Shown: positions 9,570 to 18,364, numbered from the stretch's first letter. The stretch: 64,000 nucleotides of DNA from CBFHMJ01 sp965656875 (GCA_965656875.1 CBFHMJ010000010.1:298580-362579); one strand, 5' to 3'. Numbers and translations: made by a program. Notes: generated by a model not told the origin, from the letters alone.

Positions 9570-9586
9570 GTGAACTTTCGTGAACT
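9570..9586. promoter_or_regulatory. candidate operator: phased direct repeat
   Basis: GTGAACT occurs at 9570-9576 and again at 9580-9586, one helical turn apart, inside the 213-bp gap between the divergent ToxR-type regulator and the serine hydrolase. OmpR/ToxR-type winged helices usually bind direct repeats at this spacing. Function is inferred only from spacing and position. Confidence 0.35.
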
Positions 9587-9698
9587 CACCAACTTAACGG
9601 CAAATCACGATAGATAACAAAACCTTGTTTGTGCTTTTGTCATCCAGCGCTGCATCCTGTGCCAGCCGATGAAAAAAATCAACTAAGGATTACCATTC

Positions 9699-11657
9699 GT
9701 GAAAATCTTTTCCGTCGCCATCAGGCGACTTCTGACTACGATTCCATTAACCAGTTTAATGCTGGCGCTCTGTCTGACGACCGTGTTGAATAGTGGATTT
9801 GTAAAAGCCAGTGAACCCGAAAGCGTTAAGTCGTTGGAACAACAGATCACAACCATCGCACGAGAAGCTGGCATACCGTCTGTTTCCTGGACCGTTGTTA
9901 ATCAGGGACAATCTGTGTCTGGTAGTTGGGGATTCGCTAATCTGGATAAACAGGTCAAAGCGACACCAGATACTCGTTATCGCATTGGTTCAGTCTCAAA
10001 ACTGTTTGTTGGTTTAGCCGTCATGAAACTGGTTGAAGAAAATCGCTTACAACTGAGTGATGAAGTCGCAAACCTGGTACCTGACGTCGGGTTTTCAAAC
10101 CCCTGGCGTAACTCACACCCAATCCGCATCATTCATTTGCTTGAGCACACAACCGGTTGGGACGAGCTGGCATTGAAAGAGTTTGCTCGCGACAATCCGG
10201 ACAATGAGCCACTTGAAACCAGTCTGGCATTCTACCCAGAGTCACGCACATCACGCTGGCCACCTGGCACACGATTCTCCTATTCCAATTCGAATGCAGC
10301 TGTAGCCGCACGGGTAGTCGAAGTTATCACGCAAATGAGCTTTGAAGATTACATCTCTGAAAACGTTTTCAAACCACTGAGCATGACAGCCAGTTATTTT
10401 CCACTCGTTCAGAAAACAGCGGCGAACTCATCAGAAAGTGTCTATGCAGATGCAACCGCCTACAAACACAATAAGTTCTCCCTACCCTATAAAAACCTGC
10501 TTTATCGTCCTGTCGGCGCTATCAATGCCAGTGCAAATGACCTGAACAAATTACTACATGCTTACCTGGCAAAAGACAGCAAGTTGCTCACTAACACCAG
10601 TCTGGTGCGCCTGGAGCAACGACTGTCTATTGCCAACGAAGGACTTGAGTATCGTTCCGGTGCATTCAATCTGATTAAGTCTTTCGATAAATCTGTCTAT
10701 CAAGGGCATGATGGTGATGTCGATGGATTTGTTGCTGAGTTTCGTTATGACCGAACACTGGGAAATGGATTCGCTGTGTTAATGAATTCGAACGATAAAC
10801 GAACAAGACGTAAGATTGCCACACTGATAGCAAAATGGCTCCAGCAGCCAAACAATCAGGAAGTACGCGATCAATCAGCGACAAAACATCTTGCTCGCTT
10901 TGATGGATCACTCCCGGGGTTTTATCGGGTTATTAATCCTAAAATAGAATTCAGTCATTTCTTTAATCGCATCATTGCGATTTACAGACTTCAAGCCAGT
11001 TCAGACAAAGTGACGTTAAAAACACTATTGCCAATCCAACCTGCTGAATCCTTTATTGCTGAAACGTCCGTTACCTTCCGTTCGACGACGCATAGTCAAG
11101 TTAGTCTATCAATCGTTGATGATCCTGAAGCTGGTCAGACATTGCATTATGCAGACAAAGTACTTCAGCCTACGAGCTCACTGACTGTCTTCATTGAATT
11201 TTTTCTGTTAATCGTCTGGTTGATTACACTGGTGTTTGTGATTATTCGGCCTGTCTACTGGGGAATGCTGAAACTCCTGAAAAAATCTCGCAGCCAGGCT
11301 CAACAACGACTGGCTCGCCTGTCCTGGTATCCTGGCGTTGCAGCACTGGCTTGTCTTATTGTCATTGCGGCAGGTATGAGTAATCCAGTCGTAAATTTTG
11401 GTTCTGCAACGTTGCTGGCCATTGGGTTCATGTTGTTTACTCTGGGTTGGGCTTTTGTTACTGCCTGGTCGCTATACGAACTCATGATCATCAATAGTAA
11501 TCGCCGACATCCGGACGATTCAAAGACTAATACCATCGCCGAACAAGGCATCAGTCGAATTAGCTGGTTTATCACAGTAACAACTGTCGTTGTTCACGCG
11601 ATTATCATCAGCTATCTGGCGGTATTTGGTGTCATTGGACAAAGATTGTGGACATAA
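9699..11657 (+). CDS. membrane-anchored serine hydrolase of the beta-lactamase / PBP4* family
   Basis: A 652-aa protein starting with GTG, placed 8 bases after an AAGGAT ribosome site (9685-9690). A signal sequence (TTIPLTSLMLALCLTTVL) leads to a beta-lactamase-like domain (residues about 45-380) with SxxK as SVSK, YxN as YSN and a HDGD/G element near 345 in place of the usual KTG/HxG. The C-terminal quarter has a beta-rich linker followed by hydrophobic segments (about 495-515, 545-565, 570-600, 625-648), an arrangement seen in PBP4*-type esterases and peptidases rather than true beta-lactamases. Substrate cannot be told. It is divergent from the membrane regulator at 7179-9485, which may control it. 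Confidence 0.8.
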   Translation: MKIFSVAIRRLLTTIPLTSLMLALCLTTVLNSGFVKASEPESVKSLEQQITTIAREAGIPSVSWTVVNQGQSVSGSWGFANLDKQVKATPDTRYRIGSVSKLFVGLAVMKLVEENRLQLSDEVANLVPDVGFSNPWRNSHPIRIIHLLEHTTGWDELALKEFARDNPDNEPLETSLAFYPESRTSRWPPGTRFSYSNSNAAVAARVVEVITQMSFEDYISENVFKPLSMTASYFPLVQKTAANSSESVYADATAYKHNKFSLPYKNLLYRPVGAINASANDLNKLLHAYLAKDSKLLTNTSLVRLEQRLSIANEGLEYRSGAFNLIKSFDKSVYQGHDGDVDGFVAEFRYDRTLGNGFAVLMNSNDKRTRRKIATLIAKWLQQPNNQEVRDQSATKHLARFDGSLPGFYRVINPKIEFSHFFNRIIAIYRLQASSDKVTLKTLLPIQPAESFIAETSVTFRSTTHSQVSLSIVDDPEAGQTLHYADKVLQPTSSLTVFIEFFLLIVWLITLVFVIIRPVYWGMLKLLKKSRSQAQQRLARLSWYPGVAALACLIVIAAGMSNPVVNFGSATLLAIGFMLFTLGWAFVTAWSLYELMIINSNRRHPDDSKTNTIAEQGISRISWFITVTTVVVHAIIISYLAVFGVIGQRLWT

Positions 11658-11749
11658 CAACTAAGCCCTGTTGACCTTTTCGAGTAAAATTTTGTTCATA
11701 TTCATTCGTTATACCGTTGCAACACACACCATTAAAGGTCAATGTTCTG

Positions 11750-11781
11750 GACAGTGAGCTCATAGGCTCACTGTCTTTCTA
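11750..11781 (+). terminator. terminator after the serine hydrolase
   Basis: A perfect 10-bp stem GACAGTGAGC (11750-11759) / GCTCACTGTC (11766-11775) with loop TCATAG is followed by TTTCTAT. It lies 92 bases after the serine hydrolase stop and before yciB. Confidence 0.65.
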
Positions 11782-11918
11782 TCCCACTATTAACGGTCAT
11801 CTTCCCTGTAATCTTTCGCAAAACAATGGCGCGTTTTGCTAACAGTAGTTGCAATGTTCCGTGATATACTCGCCAACATTTCGCACAGTAATTATTAATA
11901 AAACAGGTAAATTTCTGC

Positions 11919-12488
11919 ATGCTACTGCTATTGGAATACATTCCACTGATCGGCTTTTTTGCGGCATTTAAGCTGTACGACATCTATGTCGCCACAGGCG
12001 TTTTAATCGTCGCTACCTTTGTTCAATTCGTTATCATGTGGGCTAAAGATAAAACCTTCCCCAAAAAATACTTCGCGTTTTTTATGATTGCCCTGGTACT
12101 TGGCGGATTAACCATATTTTTCCGCAATGATCTGTTTATAAAATGGAAAGTAACAGTTATCTACTTCATCATGGGTTCCAGCTTATTGATTTCACGTTAC
12201 CTGTTCAAAAAGAACCTGGTTGAAAAAGCGTTGGGACAAATCAGTGAACAAGCAGAGATCCCATCGTTTGTCTGGGATCGTTGCAACATCGCAACCGCTT
12301 GCTTACTTTATTTTATTTCGACTCTCAATATCATATTGGCGTACTCATTGTCTCAGGATGCCTGGGTTAACTTTAAAACGTTTGGCACTATGGCAATTAC
12401 CTTCGTCTTTATCATCGGACTGGTATTTTACCTGTCAAAATACTTTCCAGATGATGAAGAAGAAGTAACAACAACTAAGGATAATTGA
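11919..12488 (+). CDS. yciB: inner membrane protein YciB (septation protein A family)
   Basis: A 189-aa polytopic membrane protein with about five spans. The conserved YciB strings are clear: EYIPLIGFFAAFKLYDIYVA near the start, LGGLTIFFRNDLFIKWKVTV in the middle and WVNFKTFG in the last third. YciB interacts with cell-elongation and division proteins in E. coli and affects envelope integrity; the exact biochemical role is unsettled. In enterics it lies in the same broad neighbourhood as rnm and trp, so its place here looks like conserved synteny interrupted by the regulator/hydrolase pair. Confidence 0.92.
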   Translation: MLLLLEYIPLIGFFAAFKLYDIYVATGVLIVATFVQFVIMWAKDKTFPKKYFAFFMIALVLGGLTIFFRNDLFIKWKVTVIYFIMGSSLLISRYLFKKNLVEKALGQISEQAEIPSFVWDRCNIATACLLYFISTLNIILAYSLSQDAWVNFKTFGTMAITFVFIIGLVFYLSKYFPDDEEEVTTTKDN

Positions 12489-12546
12489 CATCTGGACGAT
12501 AACTGTAATAGTGATTAGGGTCTGATGACCCCGGGCAATAATTGCC

Positions 12547-12591
12547 GACGATAACGTTAAAACCATAATAAAAGCGTAAAACGTTATCGTC
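12547..12591. repeat. perfect 12-bp inverted repeat upstream of an exported protein
   Basis: GACGATAACGTT (12547-12558) is matched by AACGTTATCGTC (12580-12591) across a 21-nt spacer. It lies 58 bases after yciB and 33 bases before the ATG of the next gene. No T-run follows, so it is either an operator, an mRNA 5' structure or a weak terminator of yciB. Confidence 0.6.
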
Positions 12592-12624
12592 ACTGCAAAC
12601 TACATCATGAATTGGAGACGTATC

Positions 12625-13110
12625 ATGGTAAAAACTATTACAACATTCATCCTGTTATTCTGCTCTTTCTGGAGCTACGCCGACTTTAATCTGGTGGGTA
12701 AAGGAACCTACATTGATCCGGAAGGGATAAAACAACCACTTGATTTTAATCTTGCCTGGCAGCCTGTTAATGGCGAATACACTTTCTCCGTTGGCAAATT
12801 TCAAACGCCAATGGCCTCTTTCCCCGAAAAATACTCCGTTGGATTAATCCTTCATAAAGATAAATATATCTGGGTTCAGGAATTTACAGATAACTACTTT
12901 TCAGAATTTGATTTGGAATTAGGTAAACACAATATTTCGCTCAAAAAACACAAGTTCAATAAACCTGTTAAAGGTGATTACATCCTGACAGTTGATGAGA
13001 AAACATACTTTTTTGAATCGACTATTGCACAGATTGAATTTGTTTTTGGAAGTAAAGGGATAGAAGATATTAAAGTTCACGGCGTGGTGTTGGACAGAAG
13101 ACGTCGTTAA
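12625..13110 (+). CDS. small exported protein of unknown function
   Basis: A 161-aa protein from the ATG at 12625, chosen over the in-frame ATG at 12607 because GGAG (12614-12617) is 7 bases upstream of it. MVKTITTFILLFCSFWSYA is a typical signal peptide with probable cleavage before DFNL. The mature part is beta-rich with many Lys and aromatic residues, no cysteine and no known motif, and ends in RRRR. I do not recognise the family. It has its own upstream inverted repeat and a convergent neighbour (maiA) behind a shared terminator. Confidence 0.7.
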   Translation: MVKTITTFILLFCSFWSYADFNLVGKGTYIDPEGIKQPLDFNLAWQPVNGEYTFSVGKFQTPMASFPEKYSVGLILHKDKYIWVQEFTDNYFSEFDLELGKHNISLKKHKFNKPVKGDYILTVDEKTYFFESTIAQIEFVFGSKGIEDIKVHGVVLDRRRR

Positions 13111-13134
13111 TAAAGAACCAATCATCTCTGTTTA

Positions 13135-13157
13135 AAAGCCAGCACATTGCTGGCTTT
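13135..13157. terminator. bidirectional terminator between the exported protein and maiA
   Basis: AAAGCCAGC (13135-13143) / GCTGGCTTT (13149-13157) form a perfect 9-bp stem with a 5-nt loop in a 78-bp convergent gap. A and T runs on either flank are short. Confidence 0.7.
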
Positions 13158-13188
13158 ATCATTTAAGCGCTAATGTTGCTAAACGAAG

Positions 13189-13827
13189 TTAGACCGCATC
13201 AGGCTGATTTTCAGGCTCAGCATCAACAAATGCTTTCACTGTTTTTACATGTTCATCAATCGCCAGAATCGTTGGAAACGCTGACAAATCAACGTTAAAA
13301 CGTTTGGCATTGTATATTTGCGGTATTAAACACAAATCCGCTACGGTTGGCGTATCGCCAAAACAAAACTTACCTGCGGTCTTTTTCAAACGCGCTTCAA
13401 GCCCTGCAAAACCCGTTGTGATCCAGTGACTGTACCAGGCGGCTTTCTCGTCATCAGTAACATTCAACGTGCCTGACAAATATTGCAGCACACGCAGATT
13501 GTTTAACGGATGAATATCGCTGGCTACATCACCAGCAAAAGCACGGACCAGTGCTTTATCTTCGATGGCTTCCGGTAACAATGGTGACTGAGGATATTTC
13601 TCATCAAGATACTCCAGGATCGCTGATGACTGATTTAGTACCAAATCACCATCAATCAAGGTTGGCACTAATTCCGCAGGATTCAGCGCTTTATATTCAT
13701 CCTGATGTTGCTCACCGCCATTTTTAACCAGATGGACAGACAAATTCTCATAATCCAGGCCTTTCAGGTTCAGAGCAATCCGAACCCGATAAGCCGCAGA
13801 AGAACGCCAGTAACCTAATAGTTTCAT
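13189..13827 (-). CDS. maiA: maleylacetoacetate isomerase
   Basis: A 212-aa zeta-class glutathione transferase that isomerises maleylacetoacetate to fumarylacetoacetate, the penultimate step of tyrosine/homogentisate degradation. The glutathione-site motif appears as RSSAAYRVRIALNLKGL and the substrate region has NPAELVPTLIDGD and QSSAILEYLDEKYP, all typical of MaiA. The ATG at 13827 follows GGGAG by 5 bases; a GTG one codon earlier is possible. It is 18 bases downstream of fahA on the same strand, so the two enzymes of consecutive steps are co-transcribed. Confidence 0.93.
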   Translation of the reverse strand: MKLLGYWRSSAAYRVRIALNLKGLDYENLSVHLVKNGGEQHQDEYKALNPAELVPTLIDGDLVLNQSSAILEYLDEKYPQSPLLPEAIEDKALVRAFAGDVASDIHPLNNLRVLQYLSGTLNVTDDEKAAWYSHWITTGFAGLEARLKKTAGKFCFGDTPTVADLCLIPQIYNAKRFNVDLSAFPTILAIDEHVKTVKAFVDAEPENQPDAV

Positions 13828-13845
13828 CACGTCTCCCGGTCTGTA

Positions 13846-14859
13846 TTAGCCTTTGTATTCAACAACAGTCTGTTCGATTGAACCAAAAATGCTGTTACCA
13901 GCAGCATCTTGCATTTCAATCTTAATATCATCACCAAACTGCATGAATGATGTTGACGGTTTGCCGTCGCGAATCGTTTCGATCATACGCACTTCAGCGA
14001 TACATGAGTAACCTACACCGCCTTCTTCAATTGATGTGCCGTACTCAGTACCTTGTTTATTTGAAACCGTACCAGAACCGATTACTGCACCTGCACCCAA
14101 CGCACGCGTTTTAGCAGCATGAGCAACTAACTGCGGAAATTCAAACGTCATATCAACGCCTGCATTTGGTTTACCAAATGGTTTGCCGTTTAAGGTAGAT
14201 AGTAAAGGCAAGCTTACTTTACCACCGTCCCATGCATCACCCAACTCATCAGGCGTAACTGCTACCGGTGAAAACGCTGAAGATGGCTTAGACTGGAAGA
14301 AACCAAAGCCTTTCGCCAGTTCTGCTGGAATTAACCCACGCAGTGATACGTCGTTCACTAACATGATTAATTTAATATGCTTCGCCGCATCGTCTGCAGC
14401 AATACCCATAGGTACGTCATCAGTGATAATGGCAACTTCACCTTCGAAATCGATACCGAACTCTGTTGAAGCCATTTGAATGTCATCGCGAGGACCAAGG
14501 AAGTCATCAGAACCACCCTGATACATTAAAGGATCAGTCCAGAAACTTGGTGGCATTTCTGCATTACGCGCTTTACGAACCAGTTCAACGTGATTAACGT
14601 AAGCACTACCGTCAGCCCACTGATAGGCGCGTGGCAATGGTGACTCAGCCTGAGACTGATCAAAAGCAGCACCTTCAACTGAACCGTTGTTCAGCGCCTG
14701 ATATAAATCTTCAAGTTTTGGTGCAAACTCATCCCAGCTATCGATAACAGCTTGCATAGAACCAGCAATCGCAGAAGCATCGGTGTATTTAGTCAGATCT
14801 TTGCTGACAACAACCAGTTGCCCGTCACGCGTATTATTTTTTAGTGTTGCTAATTTCAT
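13846..14859 (-). CDS. fahA: fumarylacetoacetate hydrolase family protein
   Basis: A 337-aa FAH-fold protein predicted to split fumarylacetoacetate into fumarate and acetoacetate, ending tyrosine degradation. The metal-binding FGIDFEGEVAIITDD segment, LIMLVNDVSLRGLIP, SKPSSAFSPVAVTPDELG, and GSGTVSNKQGTEYG with SCIAE in the C-terminal part match the bacterial FahA subgroup found next to maiA. An AGG lies 8 bases before the ATG. Operon fahA-maiA; hpd and hmgA, needed upstream in the route, are not in the window. Confidence 0.9.
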   Translation of the reverse strand: MKLATLKNNTRDGQLVVVSKDLTKYTDASAIAGSMQAVIDSWDEFAPKLEDLYQALNNGSVEGAAFDQSQAESPLPRAYQWADGSAYVNHVELVRKARNAEMPPSFWTDPLMYQGGSDDFLGPRDDIQMASTEFGIDFEGEVAIITDDVPMGIAADDAAKHIKLIMLVNDVSLRGLIPAELAKGFGFFQSKPSSAFSPVAVTPDELGDAWDGGKVSLPLLSTLNGKPFGKPNAGVDMTFEFPQLVAHAAKTRALGAGAVIGSGTVSNKQGTEYGTSIEEGGVGYSCIAEVRMIETIRDGKPSTSFMQFGDDIKIEMQDAAGNSIFGSIEQTVVEYKG

Positions 14860-15034
14860 TTGTTGGACCTTTTTATTAATTGTGCGATGAAGAGCAAGCG
14901 TGCGTAGAAGTATTCCTCCACTTGCTCAAACTGGTGGTAACACACCAGTACCAATCAAAAAATATTCAATCGTATCGTTCACAAATCTATAGCCATTGAC
15001 GACTACAGTAGATTTATTCATTGCCACATATGAT

Positions 15035-15072
15035 GAGGGCTTCATCTACAAAATTAAAGAGATGAAGCCCTC
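15035..15072. repeat. perfect 13-bp stem-loop between tyrR and fahA
   Basis: GAGGGCTTCATCT (15035-15047) pairs exactly with AGATGAAGCCCTC (15060-15072) around a 12-nt loop. It lies 49 bases after the tyrR stop on the minus strand. No T-run follows on that strand, so it may be a tyrR mRNA 3' structure or part of the fahA leader rather than a classical terminator. Confidence 0.7.
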
Positions 15073-15101
15073 AGCAGGTGTTTGTTGCCTTACAGCTAAA
15101 C

Positions 15102-15119
15102 TGTAAAGGTTTAAATACA
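15102..15119. promoter_or_regulatory. weak TyrR-box-like site upstream of fahA-maiA
   Basis: TGTAAAGGTTTAAATACA matches the TyrR consensus TGTAAA-N6-TTTACA except for two bases of the right half. It overlaps nothing coding, lies just after the tyrR stop and about 245 bp upstream of fahA, and the locus encodes TyrR itself. Because of the mismatches I treat it as possible only. Confidence 0.35.
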
Positions 15120-15120
15120 G

Positions 15121-16692
15121 TTAGACTTTCACGGTCTTGCGATTAATACCATACTCACGCAACTTGTTAGCGACCGCCGTGTGACTCAGACCAAGACGCT
15201 TGCCCAGCTGGCGAGAACTCGGGAATGCCGGATACATTTTGCGTAACAAGTCTGATTCAAATCGTTTGACCGCATCTTCCAGCGTCCCTTCAAAATCTTC
15301 ATGCAAATAGCCAATATCATGAGTATATGAAGGCAGCTCAAGGTTTTCTTTTTCCAGATAGTCACTATCCAGTAACGTAATCGCCCGATATAACGCGTTT
15401 TCAAGTTGGCGTACATTACCCGGCCACGGATATTGCTGAATATAATCAGTAAATGCTTCGCTCATTTCTGGCACCGCACGACCCAACTGGCAGGCATGTT
15501 TCTTCACAAAATGTTTCGCCAGCGGCAAAATATCGCTTTTGCGTTCACGTAATGGCGGAATAGTGACTGTCAGGACATTCAAACGATAGAACAAATCTTC
15601 ACGGAAACTGGATTCCTGAACCATGCCCGACAAATCGCGTTGTGTTGAGCAAATCACTCTGACATCAACCGCTATTTCCTGATCTTCACCAACTCGTCTG
15701 AAGCTACCATCTTGTAAGAATCTCAATAATTTACTTTGTAGTTCCGATGACATCTCACCGACATCATCAAGAAATACAGTACCGCCATTGGCCTGCTCAA
15801 GAATGCCTTTTTTGCCCTCTTCTTCTTTACCATCGATCACTCTTGCGCCATAACCGAATAATTCATATTCAGCGGCATCATCGGGTAAAGAAGCACAATT
15901 CAGGGCAAGGAATGGGCAATAGGAACGACGGCTGGAACGGTGACATGCCCGGGCAATAACTTCTTTCCCCGTGCCTGTTTCACCAATGATCAGCAGCGGC
16001 GCATCTGACAACGCCATTTTACGAGATTCGCGTACCACTCTGCGCATTGCGGTACTCTGCGCCAGTACGTTTGAAAAACTTTCCTGATCATGACGGCGGA
16101 ATGCGATGACTTGTTGTCCAAGACGACTTTCAGACTTCAGGTTAATAACAGCACCAGCCAGATTTGCCGGGGTGGAATCACTGTCACCGTCAATGTAAAT
16201 AGGTAGGATATCCGCGATGAAATCTTCACTGCCGACTGTTACACGAATGGTTTGCGCTAAAACTTCATCAGCTTCCAACCAGCGTGTGAAATTAAATCCT
16301 TTAAGGAAATTGCCTATCGGCTCACCCAGTAATTCGTCATCCGACATTTCAAGGCTGGCCAGTGAAGCCTGATTGGCAAGGAGAATATTTCCACGATTGT
16401 CGACGGAAATAATGCCGTCGGGCAAGGTACGCAGTAAGGTGGTTAATTCGTTGTGCTCACGTTCGGAAGGAATAAAGGCAATGGTTTTAACATCATCGAT
16501 ACCGGATATACGTCTGATCTCGGGCATCACTTCCCGCAACTCTTCGAATTCAATCTCAGGAAAAGCAACGAACATCTTTTTATTGTTCGCATCCAACTCG
16601 ATCTTTTTCAAATCAATGTTGTACTTTACCAGGATTGTAATTATGTCTAACGCGATACCAACCCGATCCTGACAGGCTATTTCAAGACGCAT
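15121..16692 (-). CDS. tyrR: TyrR/PhhR-type transcriptional regulator of aromatic amino acid metabolism
   Basis: A 523-aa regulator with an ACT domain at 1-70 (MRLEIACQDRVGIALDI), a PAS domain at about 80-140 (LPDGIISVDNRGNILLANQA), a sigma-54-type AAA+ domain at about 205-435 (Walker A GETGTGKE, Walker B GGTVFLDDVGEM, PWPGNVRQLENAL) and a C-terminal HTH (SSRQLGKRLGLSHTAVANKLREYGI). The GAFTGA loop is missing: the segment after ELFGYGA reads ARVIDGKEEEGKKG. That is the TyrR condition, acting with sigma-70 rather than remodelling sigma-54. TyrR boxes stand upstream of phhA in the same block. Whether it should be called tyrR or phhR depends on targets not visible here. Confidence 0.93.
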   Translation of the reverse strand: MRLEIACQDRVGIALDIITILVKYNIDLKKIELDANNKKMFVAFPEIEFEELREVMPEIRRISGIDDVKTIAFIPSEREHNELTTLLRTLPDGIISVDNRGNILLANQASLASLEMSDDELLGEPIGNFLKGFNFTRWLEADEVLAQTIRVTVGSEDFIADILPIYIDGDSDSTPANLAGAVINLKSESRLGQQVIAFRRHDQESFSNVLAQSTAMRRVVRESRKMALSDAPLLIIGETGTGKEVIARACHRSSRRSYCPFLALNCASLPDDAAEYELFGYGARVIDGKEEEGKKGILEQANGGTVFLDDVGEMSSELQSKLLRFLQDGSFRRVGEDQEIAVDVRVICSTQRDLSGMVQESSFREDLFYRLNVLTVTIPPLRERKSDILPLAKHFVKKHACQLGRAVPEMSEAFTDYIQQYPWPGNVRQLENALYRAITLLDSDYLEKENLELPSYTHDIGYLHEDFEGTLEDAVKRFESDLLRKMYPAFPSSRQLGKRLGLSHTAVANKLREYGINRKTVKV

Positions 16693-16918
16693 GAAAAATT
16701 CTCTTCTGTTCGTGAATCAAAGGAATTGGCTGAAATTAGAGTTATTAGCGCTATAAATCAAGTTAATAGTCGTCAACTCAGATGCTAATTACACCGTTTT
16801 AGACCCTTGAAAAACATGACATTCTAACATCGGCCAAAAAATACTGGCCTATTCTATACGAATTATTTCCTTCGGCTAAATGAAATCTTTAACTGACAAT
16901 CATCGAATTGAAAAAAAC

Positions 16919-16947
16919 ATAAAAAAAGGGCCTGAAAAAGGCCCTTT
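16919..16947 (-). terminator. rho-independent terminator of phhAB
   Basis: On the minus strand AAAGGGCC / GGCCCTTT (16940-16947 and 16925-16932) form an 8-bp stem with a 7-nt loop, running straight into seven T's. It starts 21 bases after the phhB stop. Confidence 0.9.
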
Positions 16948-16967
16948 AGTTTTAAATCAACAACTTA

Positions 16968-17306
16968 TTAATCAAGTAGCTGGTCAGTTTTCGCTGCACA
17001 AATAAAATCGTTTTTGTGCAAACCATTAATAGCATGCGTCCACCAGGTGATGGTCACTTTGCCCCACTCAAGCAGGATTGATGGATGGTGAAACTCTTCT
17101 TCAGCCAGGTCAGCAACTTTGTTAGCAAATGCTAAAGCCAGTTTGAAGTTTTTAAACTTAAATACGCGCTCAAGTTGCATCACGCCATCGCGAACTTCGG
17201 GAACCCACTCAGGGATCTCAAGAATTAATTGTGCTAACTCTTCATCACTTACTTTAGGAGCATCAGCGCGACAAGCTTCGCATTTCATTTGTTTTAGTTC
17301 TGACAT
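16968..17306 (-). CDS. phhB: pterin-4a-carbinolamine dehydratase
   Basis: A 112-aa enzyme that dehydrates the 4a-hydroxy-tetrahydropterin released by phenylalanine hydroxylase and so recycles the cofactor. The family signature EEFHHPSILLEWGKVTITWWTH carries the expected histidine pair and tryptophans, and FKFKNFKLALAFANKVADLAE precedes it. It lies 14 bases downstream of phhA and shares its terminator. Confidence 0.95.
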   Translation of the reverse strand: MSELKQMKCEACRADAPKVSDEELAQLILEIPEWVPEVRDGVMQLERVFKFKNFKLALAFANKVADLAEEEFHHPSILLEWGKVTITWWTHAINGLHKNDFICAAKTDQLLD

Positions 17307-17320
17307 AGTAAAAATTCCGA

Positions 17321-18121
17321 TTAACTTGCTTTCTTTACTTTAGGTGGAAATTTAGGCTCATGAAGACCTAACTGTTTGGCCTGTTGTACCAGGTCCATAA
17401 TATTCATTTGTGCGATGTCATACAGAGAATCAATACTTTCAATTGCAAAGTAAACAGGCTGCATAATATCAATACGGTATGGTGTTCTTAGCACATCTAA
17501 CACATCAAAAGGTTTTCTTTCTGGCACATTTGATGTCATTGAATATTCCGTCTCGCCGGGTGACGATAAAATACCACCACCATAAATACGATATTCATCA
17601 TTGTGTTGTAACAAACCAAATTCAACCGTGAACCAGTATAAACGAGCCAGCCAGACTCTGTCTTTCTTATCCGCCGCCGCACCCAGCTTGCCGTACACAT
17701 GCGTAAATTCTGCAAATGCCGGATGTGTCAGCATGGCACAGTGACCGAAAATTTCATGGAAAATATCAGGTTCCTGAAGATAGTCGAATTCTTCACGACT
17801 ACGAATGAAGGTGGCTACCGGGAATTCTTTATTGGCGAGAAGATTGAAAAACTTGTCGAAGTCTATCAATGCTGGTACTTCGGCACATTTCCAACCTGTC
17901 GTATCCTGCAATACTTCACTGACCTCACCAAGTTGAGGAACGCGATCCTGTGGAAGTTGCAAACGGTCCAGTCCTTCCAGATATTCATTGCAAGCTTTAC
18001 CCTGAATGCACTGAAGTTGGCGAGTGATTAGATCATGCCAGACATTATTCTCTTCATCCGTCCACACGATCTTGCCATCAGGGCCCGACTGCTTAGAAAT
18101 GTAGTTACTTGATTTACCCAT
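17321..18121 (-). CDS. phhA: phenylalanine 4-monooxygenase
   Basis: A 266-aa pterin- and iron-dependent hydroxylase converting phenylalanine to tyrosine. The iron-binding region PDIFHEIFGHCAML holds both histidines; RLYWFTVEFGLLQ carries the glutamate; YGGGILSSPGE follows. It is the single-domain bacterial form with no regulatory ACT domain. The frame opens at a TTG four codons earlier, but GGAG lies 6 bases before the ATG at 18121, which I take as start. Two TyrR boxes lie 226-306 bp upstream, so activation by TyrR in the presence of aromatic amino acids is likely. Confidence 0.96.
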   Translation of the reverse strand: MGKSSNYISKQSGPDGKIVWTDEENNVWHDLITRQLQCIQGKACNEYLEGLDRLQLPQDRVPQLGEVSEVLQDTTGWKCAEVPALIDFDKFFNLLANKEFPVATFIRSREEFDYLQEPDIFHEIFGHCAMLTHPAFAEFTHVYGKLGAAADKKDRVWLARLYWFTVEFGLLQHNDEYRIYGGGILSSPGETEYSMTSNVPERKPFDVLDVLRTPYRIDIMQPVYFAIESIDSLYDIAQMNIMDLVQQAKQLGLHEPKFPPKVKKAS

Positions 18122-18346
18122 ATTTTGCTCCAAAACTGCTGATATTCGAGCGGCCCTTTATTATACGTGGTAACAATGCTCGTTATTACCACAGCTCTCG
18201 GTTGGGTTTTTTCACTCGAACTGGTTCAACAAGGTATGACTGAACCCCATTGATATGTCATCACACCAGAAGCATTTGATAATAGAGGAAAGCAAAAACT
18301 TGATTAAGGTACGGATTCAAACCCGGTGCGTTTCTTTCCCGGGGGC

Positions 18347-18364
18347 TGTAAATATGACTATACA
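18347..18364. promoter_or_regulatory. TyrR box 1 (strong) upstream of phhAB
   Basis: TGTAAATATGACTATACA matches the established TyrR consensus TGTAAA-N6-TTTACA with one mismatch. It is 226 bp from the phhA start codon. Its centre is 63 bp, about six helical turns, from the centre of box 2. Confidence 0.7.
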
